A DNA stretch of 64,000 bases, from the NCBI GenBank assembly GCA_963921425.1, contig OY992834.1, positions 22,953,923 to 23,017,922 of the forward strand, written 5' to 3'. Source of the DNA: Dryas octopetala (lineage: Eukaryota > Streptophyta > Magnoliopsida > Rosales > Rosaceae). Under the pieces are notes generated by a model, which saw only the letters and a program-made list of their open reading frames with translations, was not told where the DNA came from and made no database searches. This document shows, one piece after another, positions 36,314 through 45,900 of the stretch (its first letter is position 1; each line of letters opens with the position of its first letter). The translations under genes were made by a program, and so were the position numbers.

Positions 36314-39300
36314 TTATTCATGAAATAAGTCTTCATACAAAAGATCTGAAAGCCAAAAAGGCCCAGATGTAGAGTCAAGCCAAACATTGAAGTTTAAAGA
36401 AGAGAAAGCATGATTTGCTAGTGCATGCGCCACTTTATTGCTAGTCCGTCGCCGGAATTGGCAGCAAGCACCTGGGAAACGTTTCATCAGCACCTTGATG
36501 TCTTCTACAAGCACACCATCTGCAGCCATACATAAGCTCGCATTGTTCACATCTTGCACCACCCCTTCGGCATCAAGTTCCAGGATGACGTTTTGAAGGC
36601 CCACATCGGCAGCCAGCTGTAGCCCAACCAGAGCAGCCATGAGTTCCGTTGTGCGAGGGGCGAGAGGAGTTAAAATTAGTTTGGTGGCCGCAAGGAGCAT
36701 AGCGCCCTCACTGTCACGGATGACCACCCCCAGCCCCCTGCGATCCGCCCCCTTCCCAGTTGCACCATCAGTGTTGAATTTTGCCCACTCCAAAGGCGGC
36801 GGCTCCCAGTGACCCCTAGGTGGAGTCGACACAGCTGGGAGGTTTTGGGGCATGTTCGCAGAGTCATATTCAGTAGCATAAGAAACTAGTCGATCAAATA
36901 TAATCTCAGCCCGTTCTTCAATCTGATTGAACACCCACTTATTTCTAGAATTCCATATTCCCCAACAGAGATAGGCAAACTGAGTTAATTCCCTTGTTGA
37001 GAGCACTGCTTGCGCAAATTCCAGAAGACTAATGAACCTTCCATCCATTCTCATCCCCACAGCATTACTAATAGCAGAGAGCGCCCACACCTGTTGTGCA
37101 ATGGGGCATCCCCATATTCCATGTAGGACCGTTTCATAGGCGGAATGGCAGCGAGGGCAGTCAGGGGATTGAACCAAATGCCTTTTAAATAAACCCACTC
37201 CACATGGGAACACTTCAAGGCAGCACCGCCATAAAAATAGCTTGATTTTACCCGAAATTTTAAGCTGCCAGATACCCTTCCAAAAGCGATGGAGTGATTG
37301 CATCTTAGAAGCTTGGCCATCCATGTTACTGGGGGTCTGACGATCGAGCCAATAACCACTGCGAACACTATATTTGCCATCTCTTGTATAATGCCAGAAC
37401 AATCTATCTGGTTGCTGGAGCCTACCGAGAGGGAGGCTAATGATCGCTTCCACCTCTTGAGGCCAGAAATGCTGCTGAAGTAATGGGACATTCCAAAGCC
37501 CTCTGGGGGTGATAAGGTCTTTGACGCGTGTGTCAGGGGGCAGGCTCATTGGGGATTGTGGCATAAAAGTGGTAGGGGTCGGCAGCCATGCATCACTGTA
37601 TACACGAATGGAGGTGCCATCACCCACTCTCCATCGCAAGCCTTTGTGGAGCAGCGTACGTGCCCAGTGGAGAGATCGCCAAACAAGAGATGGCTGAGTG
37701 CCCAAACCGGCCGAGAGAATGGAGCCATTCGGATAATAGCGGCTTTTCATAACCCGGCCAACCAGAGAGTGAGGATTCAACAATAAGCGCCAGCTCTGTT
37801 TTGCAAGTAAAGCCCGATTAAAGCTCCCAAATTCTCTGAAGCCCAACCCACCTTCCCATTTCGGCTGGCATAGTTTTTCCCATCTAACCCAGTGGATACC
37901 CCGAGCCAAATTCTCTTTCCCCCACCAGAATCGGGCAATGAAGGAAGTGATGGTTTTTTGAACCCCTTTCGGCATGCGAAAGATACCCATATAATAAGTA
38001 GGAATCGCCTGTAGGACAGCCTGAATAAGGATAGTTTTTCCAGCCCGTGAGAGAAAGCGTTCTTTCCATCCTTGAACACGTTGCCAAACTCGATCTTGAA
38101 CAGTTTTGAAGAGCTTCTTTTTTTCCCGTCCAGCCACAGTGGGTAGGCCTAAATATTTCTCATGACAGGAAACAATAGGTACATGTAGACATTGCGAGAT
38201 AATCACCTTGATTAGATGAGAAGTATTCGAACTGAAACACACAGCAGATTTGTCGTAATTGACTTTTTGACCCGACGCCTCTTCGTAAGCCCGGAGAACA
38301 TCCCTAACTGCCAAGCAGGCATTGACAGTAGCCTCCAGAAAAAGGATACTATCATCTGCGTAGAAGAGGTGGGATATGGAGGGTGCACGTGCAGCTACCC
38401 GGACACCGAGGATTCTTCCATTGAGTTCGGCATGGTGAAGTGCCAGGCTTACGCTTTCCCCACAGAAGAGAAAAAGATAGGGCGAGAGTGGGCATCCCTG
38501 TCTCAGACCCCTTTTCGGGGTAATAAAACCCAATGGGTTGCCACGCCAAAAGACAGAGAAGGACACCGTTGAAAGACAATCCATTACCCGATTAATCCAT
38601 AGTTCATGAAAACCCAGCTTCCGCAAAATGGCCTCAAGAAAGTTCCATTCCACCCTGTCATATGCTTTTGCCATGTCAAGTTTAATGGCCATTTTAGGAG
38701 TATCATTCGCCCTTGTGTGCTTTATGGTGTGGGTGGTTTCAAAAGCAGCGATTACATTGTCCAAAATCTGTCGACCCGGAACAAAAGCACTTTGGTTCTC
38801 AGATATAACATGGGGTAGCAATACTTTGAGTCTGTTTGCGAGTGTCTTCGCTACCAGCTTGTATAAAACCGTGCAGAGGCTGATGGGCCGAAACTCTGTG
38901 ACCCGCTTTGGCTCCTCGAGCTTAGGAATTAAAGCGATCAGCGTGTGGTTGACATCCCTGACACTCGCTTCACCATTAAGAATACGCAGGCAGAAAGTGG
39001 AAACCTCATCGCCAACAATATGCCAATAACGTTGGTAGAAGAGAGCTGGCATTCCGTCGGTCCCAGGTGCCTTAGTGGGGTACATTTGCTTGAGGGCCGT
39101 TTCGATGTCAACCTTTGTATAAGGGTGTATAAGCTGCGAGTTCATTTCAACAGTTATTTTGGGTTCAATCAACCCCAGAAAGCGCTCCATATCGATGCCA
39201 CCTGTGGAAGCAAATAAATTAGAGAAATAATCACAGAACATAGTACCGATCACATCCAGATTGGTGACCCAAATATTTTGGTCGTTCAGCAGGCCAGTTA

Positions 39301-40426
39301 CTGAGTTCCTTTTCCCCCGTGCCCGGGCCTGTGCATGGAAATATTTAGTATTTCTATCACCCTCTGTCAGCCAGGTTATTCGCGATCGCTGTCTCCAGTA
39401 AGTTTCCTCCCCCGAGATCAGAGTGTCAAGTTGTTTTTCTGCTCTCATTTGTGCTTGAAGAGAGCCCTCATGCAACGGCTGAGCCTTGATATGCCTCAAC
39501 TCATTTCGAACTCGGTTGATAGCCTTCCTTCGAGCCCCATAGAACTGAGCGCTCCAAGTAGATAGCCGCCCAGCACACTGTTTGAGTCCATCTTGCACCG
39601 ACTGCTCCTGCCGAGCAGCACCACCCCAAGTGTCTGCGATGATTTCTTCACATTCAGCCTCCTTACACCACATCTGTTCGAAGTGGAAGCGGCGAGGGCG
39701 TCTGCCAGGGATGATCGGTGTGTTACATGTCAAAATCTCGGTCAGAATGGGGATATGATCAGACCCTGTGGCCTCCAAATGGTGTGTGCAAATATGACTG
39801 AAATGGGCCTTCATAGTGGCGTTAACTAGACAGCGGTCCAAACGTTCTCGTACATAGACCATCCCATTCCTGACACATTGCCAAGTGAACTGATTTCCAA
39901 CATGCCGGGTAGATTCAAGCTCACAATCCAACAATACCTCTTGGAAACCTCTCATTTGCCCCTCCGCTCTCTCAAGCCCGCCCTCTTTCTCCTGGGCAAC
40001 CAGAATCTCGTTGAAATCCCCCATTACGACCCATGGTCCTCTCCTCATATTACATAGACGTCGTAAAAGTTCCCATGAGTGGCGCCGTTGTCCGATCATA
40101 GGGTTGCCATAGAATCCAGTAAATCTGAAGCTGTAGAGGGTGGGTGTCTCAATCATCATGTCAATATGTCCCTCCGAATAATTAAGGAGTCGGAGATCCC
40201 ATCCCTGTGACCATAGGAGAATGAGGCCTCCGCCGAGACCACGTCTACCTACCCGGATGCTTCCTTTCATTCCCAATTTTACATGTAAATTCTCCATTTG
40301 ATACTCTGTCATCCGTGTCTCCATCAAGAAGACCACGTCCGGCCTTGTCTCCCTTAAAAGATTCTTAAGGGAGTCGAATGTTCGGGGTTGCCGGAGTCCC
40401 CGAACATTCCAGCTTAGGAGCTTCAT
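36314..40426 (-). CDS. LINE ORF2: endonuclease, reverse transcriptase, RNase H
   Basis: This protein nicks target DNA and copies the LINE RNA into the genome. The 1370 codons have no stop or visible frameshift. Domains in order: APE-type endonuclease (start MKLLSWNVRG, GDFNEI at about 136-141, SDH at 222-224); reverse transcriptase (about 480-760) with KLDMAKAYDRVEW at 582, LRQGCPLSPYLF at 641 and the catalytic FYADD at 688-692; a zinc-binding zf-RVT region (LFLWRCCLEVFPCGVGLF, then CPRC and the HGIWGCP segment); and a C-terminal RNase H (FNTDGA near 1217, TTEL, ELDAEGV, VAHALANHA), as in many plant L1 elements. The ATG overlaps the ORF1 stop as ATGA (40423-40426), which suggests coupled translation. 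All signature residues are present, so this protein could be active. Confidence 0.93.
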   Translation of the reverse strand: MKLLSWNVRGLRQPRTFDSLKNLLRETRPDVVFLMETRMTEYQMENLHVKLGMKGSIRVGRRGLGGGLILLWSQGWDLRLLNYSEGHIDMMIETPTLYSFRFTGFYGNPMIGQRRHSWELLRRLCNMRRGPWVVMGDFNEILVAQEKEGGLERAEGQMRGFQEVLLDCELESTRHVGNQFTWQCVRNGMVYVRERLDRCLVNATMKAHFSHICTHHLEATGSDHIPILTEILTCNTPIIPGRRPRRFHFEQMWCKEAECEEIIADTWGGAARQEQSVQDGLKQCAGRLSTWSAQFYGARRKAINRVRNELRHIKAQPLHEGSLQAQMRAEKQLDTLISGEETYWRQRSRITWLTEGDRNTKYFHAQARARGKRNSVTGLLNDQNIWVTNLDVIGTMFCDYFSNLFASTGGIDMERFLGLIEPKITVEMNSQLIHPYTKVDIETALKQMYPTKAPGTDGMPALFYQRYWHIVGDEVSTFCLRILNGEASVRDVNHTLIALIPKLEEPKRVTEFRPISLCTVLYKLVAKTLANRLKVLLPHVISENQSAFVPGRQILDNVIAAFETTHTIKHTRANDTPKMAIKLDMAKAYDRVEWNFLEAILRKLGFHELWINRVMDCLSTVSFSVFWRGNPLGFITPKRGLRQGCPLSPYLFLFCGESVSLALHHAELNGRILGVRVAARAPSISHLFYADDSILFLEATVNACLAVRDVLRAYEEASGQKVNYDKSAVCFSSNTSHLIKVIISQCLHVPIVSCHEKYLGLPTVAGREKKKLFKTVQDRVWQRVQGWKERFLSRAGKTILIQAVLQAIPTYYMGIFRMPKGVQKTITSFIARFWWGKENLARGIHWVRWEKLCQPKWEGGLGFREFGSFNRALLAKQSWRLLLNPHSLVGRVMKSRYYPNGSILSAGLGTQPSLVWRSLHWARTLLHKGLRWRVGDGTSIRVYSDAWLPTPTTFMPQSPMSLPPDTRVKDLITPRGLWNVPLLQQHFWPQEVEAIISLPLGRLQQPDRLFWHYTRDGKYSVRSGYWLDRQTPSNMDGQASKMQSLHRFWKGIWQLKISGKIKLFLWRCCLEVFPCGVGLFKRHLVQSPDCPRCHSAYETVLHGIWGCPIAQQVWALSAISNAVGMRMDGRFISLLEFAQAVLSTRELTQFAYLCWGIWNSRNKWVFNQIEERAEIIFDRLVSYATEYDSANMPQNLPAVSTPPRGHWEPPPLEWAKFNTDGATGKGADRRGLGVVIRDSEGAMLLAATKLILTPLAPRTTELMAALVGLQLAADVGLQNVILELDAEGVVQDVNNASLCMAADGVLVEDIKVLMKRFPGACCQFRRRTSNKVAHALANHAFSSLNFNVWLDSTSGPFWLSDLLYEDLFHE

Positions 40427-41420
40427 TGTTCGTGGTGGGTCGGAGAGTCCGAACCCACCACTTGAGCCAGAGCGGCTGTATTGTTTTCAGTCACTGCAGT
40501 CTTTCCTTTCTTAGCTACTTCCATTTCAGGTAGTGCTCTTCCTTCTGCCTTACGTTTTCTGGTCATGATCATGTTTCCTACAATTTCCCCCCCATTGGAG
40601 GGAGGCCTGCTCGATTTGGAGGTGGGTTTGTCTGGTTTCTTCGCCCACACTTTGATCTTAGACAGCCCGGGAGCACTTGCTTGAGTCGATGGCGTAGCCG
40701 TAGGATGTAGAACCTGTTTTAACACACTGCTTAAATCCGTGATAACTCCCCCTGGAGGTGTAATTGTTTTTGGGGTGAGGCCATCATCCTCCCCCTCCAC
40801 TGTCGTTCTCAAGGTTGCCTGACTCTCTTCTTGGAAGTGTTTCTCCTTTTCGTTTTTCCCCTCCACTACCTTTGGGCGTCTCGGCTGTGCATCCTCTGTC
40901 CTTTCTTTCTGGATTTTCTCTGCTGAATTCCCTCCGAAAGTGTTGGGAGGGGACATGGTGTTAGTGACATCTCCTAGAACTTGCTTGAGATTGTTGAAAA
41001 TACTTCGAACAGGAATTTGTTTATCAGTGTTCTCGGCAGCAGCCCTTCCCCTCACATCATTCTCCTTTCCTTGTCTGGAGTCCTTGTCTGTATTAGGTGA
41101 CCCAGAAACATGGCCCCCCGGAGTATGTTTCCCGGTTCGATTACCCCCCTTTGAGGTCATGTCGCCCCCTCTTGCTGTTTTGCTCCGCATCTCTCGCTCC
41201 ACCACCTCTTCTACTATAGTATTCACTGCGGCTTCATGCTGTCCTTCCTCAGTACTCGCAGCAGGGGAGAATTTCCCAGGTTCCCCCCGCGCTACAAGCC
41301 AGGCCCCCCATTGGTGCAGAGGTTTTTGCTTCTGCTCATTGGGAATGAAAGCACAGTGTTTGGAGTTATGTCCAATTCGTCCACATTCAAAACAAAAGTG
41401 TGGAAGCCGCTCAACTTGGT
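40423..41420 (-). CDS. LINE ORF1, N-terminally truncated, with zinc knuckle
   Basis: Plant L1 ORF1 proteins bind the element RNA and usually have a DUF4283 domain before a CCHC knuckle. Here the original reading starts only at about VERLPHFCFECGRIGHNSK (knuckle C-x2-C-x4-H-x4-C). It continues through a long polar, basic linker with KPDKPTSKSSRPPSN and MIMTRKRKAEGRAL, and ends at 40423. The DUF4283 part is missing because of the 5' truncation. An ATG at 41496 lies in PME sequence and would add about 25 foreign residues, so it is not the native start. Confidence 0.82.
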
Positions 41421-41474
41421 AAAATATTAAAATCATTTTCAGGGAAAAGGTTAATATACCTCCATTAAAATCGT

Positions 41475-42065
41475 TTATAACCATAGAAGGAGACACAGCT
41501 CAAACCCATTGTTCGAACGGGGAGACACTGCTCAAACCCCAGCTGGCCCAAGAGGACAGCCAATGGGGACTTTCAATTCCACAAAATTTGCAGTGAAGTC
41601 CCCTTATTTCATTGCCAAGAACACTACATTCAGGACACGTTTACTTACCCGTATTTGGAATGGGCATAAATTGGAATCGGAGTGAGAATGAATCGGAATG
41701 AGGATTAATCAGAATGAGGATTAATCAGAATGAGCAAGAATCAGAGTCAGATATTCTCATTAACTTGCAGTGAAGTCCCCTTATAACCATAGAAGGAGAC
41801 ACAGCTCAAACCCATTGTTCGAACGGGGAGACACAGCTCAAACCCCAGCTGGCCCAAGAGGACAGCCAATGGGGACTTTCAATTCCACAAAATTTGCAGT
41901 GAAGTCCCCTTATTTCATTGCCAAGAACACTACATTCAGGACACGTTTGTATTTGGAATGGGCATAAATTGGAATCGGAGTGAGAATGAATCGGAATGAG
42001 GATTAATCAGAATGAGGAGTAATCGGAGTGAGCAAGAATCAGAGTCAGATATTCTCATTAACTTG
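41475..42065 (+). repeat. 306-bp tandem duplication covering PME exon 2 and an element edge
   Basis: ttataaccatagaaggagac occurs at 41475 and 41781, and the copies match to about 41766 and 42065. Each includes the PME exon 2 piece and the first ~130 bp of the TIR element that follows. The duplication therefore happened after that element inserted. The copies differ by few bases (for example an 8-base difference near 41645), so the event is fairly recent. Confidence 0.88.
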
Positions 42066-42668
42066 TTTACTAACTGTAAGGAATCATAATAAGAAATAAC
42101 ATGATTTCTATACACATGTCTACTTATTTGCAAGAATCGAAATCAAAACCAATTTGATTACTAAAATGCCATTATACAAAATTAAACATGTTTTAAAATA
42201 CTCACAATTTTTAAAATGCCTAAAAATAAAATTTACTTCAAATATTTGCGAAAAAAAAAATATATATTATTTTTCATACTTTTATTTATGTTGAAGAAAA
42301 AAAATTAAAATTATCTTAAATCTATGTTTTGATACTTTTATTTATGGTGAAGGAAAAAATTAAAATTATTTATGGTTGAGCACAATTTTGTATTTTAAAA
42401 AAAAGAGTGAGGGTAGTTTTGGCATGAAAAATTCAATTCTCATTCTCTCTTCTCTAAGGAAGAGAAGGAATTCAATTCCTTATTTCATGTGGGTCTTACA
42501 CTCTTTCTCATTTCAATATGTATAAGTAAACAAAATAATCAGAATCAGAATGACTCCCACATATAAGTAAACACATAAATGAAAATCACTCTCCTCCCAC
42601 ATATAAGTAAACACAAATAAAAATCACTCTCATTTTTCTCATTTCGATTACGGATAAATAAACATGCC
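41637..42668. mobile_element. TIR element inserted at the end of PME exon 2
   Basis: The left edge cacgtttacttacccgta pairs with catgtttatttatccgta on the minus strand at the right edge. Imperfect 9-bp flanks acattcagg and ccttcaagg would be the target duplication, within the PME codons for TTFK. The body is rich in gaatcgga and gaatcaga phrases. It is non-coding. A partial second copy of its left end is in the 306-bp duplication. It could be Mutator-like or hAT. Confidence 0.6.
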
Positions 42669-42989
42669 TTCAAGGTAATAATATTGTACAACTGTAAATC
42701 TGAAGTCTGAACCATGGATTAATTAGGTGTTCGCGATCATAGTCTAGCAACATAAGTATCTTATATTCATGTTCTGAATGCACAATGCTAAAGGTCCTGT
42801 CCACATACACGGATCATGTTAAGATCATTTCTGTCTCTGTTATTGTTTTGTTCCAAAGATTTTTAGTAGTTGAATAAAGGAGCTGTTTTAAAGAAACATA
42901 TATTATCCCTATAAATTTGATACAAAACTGTGGGAGTTGGTTGCTAACCCCTGTTGAAACAGTACATATGGATGTAATACATAGATAAA

Positions 42990-45900
42990 TTAAGTCCTTT
43001 TCCTTTTTTGTCTATGGTTGTCATTGCCATCTTTTCCTTCTACCTTCGTCTTGTTTCCACGAGCTTTCTTAGGTCCCTGGCATCAGATTATTACAGATCC
43101 ATTAGCAACTAATTCCAGTCTCTGACCATTGGCACTTGGAGCACCAAGTGGTAGGGATGAGGCTTCATTGCACATTTCTCAGGTGAAATTGACACAAAAC
43201 TTTAAAATCATCAAGAAATTAAGTACAAACAAGAAGTTAAGTACCTCGGCGGTGAAAGTCTTGAGAGGGTCCCTAGTTTTTTTGAATTTTTTCTTATATC
43301 CATTGCGGCGAGCGGGGTTGGTATTTCCCATTACAGCTCTAGCAAGCATAACAGTCTTGCTGGCTTCCTTAGTTTTTGCATCCAACAGATAATCAGGCAC
43401 ATCACGCAGGTGAGAAGCAGGGGGCTTCTTGCTCAGAACTTTGTCATGTTTCAACAGATCTGCTCAAGAATAATAGATCAATAATGTTCAAATCTTGTAA
43501 CTTGAAGTGATACAGTACAACATAAGACTCAAAACATCCAACCAAATAAATTTGGTACCTAAGTCTCTTGGATTAACTTCAAAATGAGCCTTCAACCTAA
43601 ACAAATAGAAGCAGATCATTATAAAACAAAAACGGAAAGTTCTGGTAAAGAGGTTAGAGTAGAATAAGCAAACGTTGGAAAACCAAAAACAGAAGAGAAC
43701 ACAAGTAGTTGTCACTCAATCAAAGTAGATCTGACTACTGTGCCTCTGTGATCCAAACAAGATAGAAAACAGGCACTAAATAGGAGAATGTAGCAACATC
43801 GATTAGTTTCAGCATGCCTTAAACCTGATTTTGCAAGAGATTTGGTGCAGACGACTCATATAGATAAAGAAAGCAAAAATAGTAGATACTCACTTTTCAG
43901 AATTGATAATTTCATTTCTCAAATCCTGAGCTCGTGATTCTCTGACAGCAATTTTTGTCACACTCTTTGCAACATCCTGTAAAAGTCACTGCTTAGCATC
44001 AGTGATCTTGAGGTGACCCATGGCACCTTCAAAATTAAAATACGAAAGGAACCATGAAAGATAAAAGAATCAGAAGAATCACCTCAGCTCTATATCGTAA
44101 AGACTCCACTGCATTCTGGGTCAGTAAAGGAAATGGAGCAATTAAGTTTGAATCATCTTTTTGATTCCCCGGAAAGGATTTTATTTCTTCAAATATTTCC
44201 ATCTCATCTGGAGAAACCTTTTAGAAAAAAGCAAATATTAGAATATGAAAATGTGTCACAACTCACATGATAAGATCATCATCACAATCATCATTATCAA
44301 CCCTTCTTTCTTCTATAGAGGCATAAACGATACACAAGTCTTAAGCAAGATAAAACATATAAGGATGCACACAAACCCAAAAGCAAAGAATCAAATGTAG
44401 AAAACCACATACGCACAAACACTTGTAGTGCATATATTGTTGCATCAAACACATGCACAAACAAAAAAAGTAACTGAAAAAGCCTTTTGGGTTCAGTGGA
44501 ACAGCCTGGTTGCAGTTACATGTTAAGGCATGTCAGGAACCTTGAATATGTCACAGAGGATGCATTAGGTCATAGCAGGGTGGATGAGGAACTCATATTG
44601 TAGATTCCTATTTGAATTAGGCTAGAAGAGGGGGGAACGAACAAGAGGGGATAGGGGGTACATGAGCAATGTAATTATCATCGAGTAATGCCAATCATCA
44701 TTCTACTGGGATGCTATTCCCTACAAAGACTTTTTAAAAAAATCTTTTAACCGTGTAGCAAACTCACAAGAGAGATAGAAGCACCAGTACTATATCCTCT
44801 TCCAGTACGTCCAATACGATGAACATATCCTTCAGCACTTTGAGGCATATCAAAATTTATAACCTGCAAAAGGAATAAAAGCGAAGATAATGTTAATGGG
44901 ATACTAGCTGAGCATGGTATATCACAAGGTATTATTTGAGAGACAAGAAATAGAGCAACACATTAATAATACGAAAGCAATCAAATTAACATTAAAGGTG
45001 ACAAAGCAGGCCACCAAAAACAACCAAATAAAATACCAGCAACTCAAGGTACAACCATCAGCTCCTGAAAAAGCAGCAACCCAATCAACATGATTAAAGA
45101 AAAACAGTATATCTCAGTCAACCAAAAAAAAGGTATATCTTAAAGATCCTTCTATTCTTCTGCATCCCAATAACCCAAACTTTCGCCAATAAAATACAAA
45201 TCCATAAAACAGAAACCGTTTTCTATCCAACAAGAGTACACTTTTCTCAATGAACGATGAAACACGTAAAGACAAAACCCAATTCAGCCTGCTTCCCTAA
45301 ACAACTTGTGCCATAAGCGCATGACAATATAACAGTGAAGAAAACGATGGTCAAAACTTTCAGCCTCCTTTTTGCACATCATACATTGATAGGGTGACAC
45401 ATAAACATTAGCCTTGATTTTTGAATCTGATCACAAGTATTAATCCTTCCATGACCAATAGTCCAAGCAAGAACTTGTACCTTGCAATGCACTTTAGCCT
45501 TCCAAATCATCGAGGTTTGAAAATAAGTAAAGATGGATTGTCAATCAATTAAGGCTTTTTTGCACTAATACACATAAACATTAGCCTTGATTTTTGAATC
45601 TGATCACAAGTATTAATCCTTCCATGAGCAATAGTCCAAGCAAGAACTTGTACCTTGCAATGCACTTTAGCCTCCCAAATTATCAAGGTTTGAAAATACG
45701 TAAAGATGGATTGTCAATCAATTAAGGCTTTTTTGCGATACCACCCAGAATATAGGGGCTGTGCAAGTTTACCACCCTAAAAAAATTACAATTTGCCACC
45801 CAATTTTATCTTTATATGACAATGTGGCACCCACCATCCACATTTCTGTTAAATTAGGATATTTTTTTTTCCTAACGTCTCATTTTGTACTTGAAATTTT

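Larger units (their letters stand above)
36279..41420 (-). mobile_element. L1-type LINE, 5'-truncated, in antisense inside PME intron 1
   Basis: The element runs from its 5' edge near 41420 to a poly(A) tail (T run at 36279-36292 on the plus strand). It contains ORF1 (truncated) and ORF2 (complete). The 5' cut removes the N-terminal half of ORF1, a common result of incomplete reverse transcription. It lies in antisense between PME exons 1 and 2. I could not settle the target-site duplication. Confidence 0.9.
35763..42680 (+). pseudogene. Pectin methylesterase pseudogene, split by LINE and TIR elements
   Basis: Pectin methylesterases remove methyl groups from cell-wall pectin. Exon 1 (35763-36108) reads as a signal peptide ([14 protein letters not shown]), then [31 protein letters not shown] and [18 protein letters not shown], matching the PME53/PME31-like group. 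Lesions: no start codon (ATT stands where ATG is expected at 35763); one extra A after RVVIK, near 36087; and a shortened exon end before the GTGAGT donor at 36109. Exon 2 begins at 41443 ([16 protein letters not shown]) and continues [18 protein letters not shown], with internal damage. The intron between holds a LINE. Exon 2 is partly duplicated and invaded by a TIR element near 41637; its end seems to resume at 42669. Later exons with the catalytic aspartates are absent. Confidence 0.88.

Noticed and set aside
38216..41430. Several 60-160-codon plus-strand frames
   Set aside because: They are antisense shadows of LINE ORF1 and ORF2.
43129..43392. Alternative last exon of RH16 read at about 43129-43185
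   Set aside because: Joining it from the 43245 donor gives either a frame mismatch or an unusual tail. The exon at 43076-42990 keeps the phase and ends in the basic tail typical of the family.
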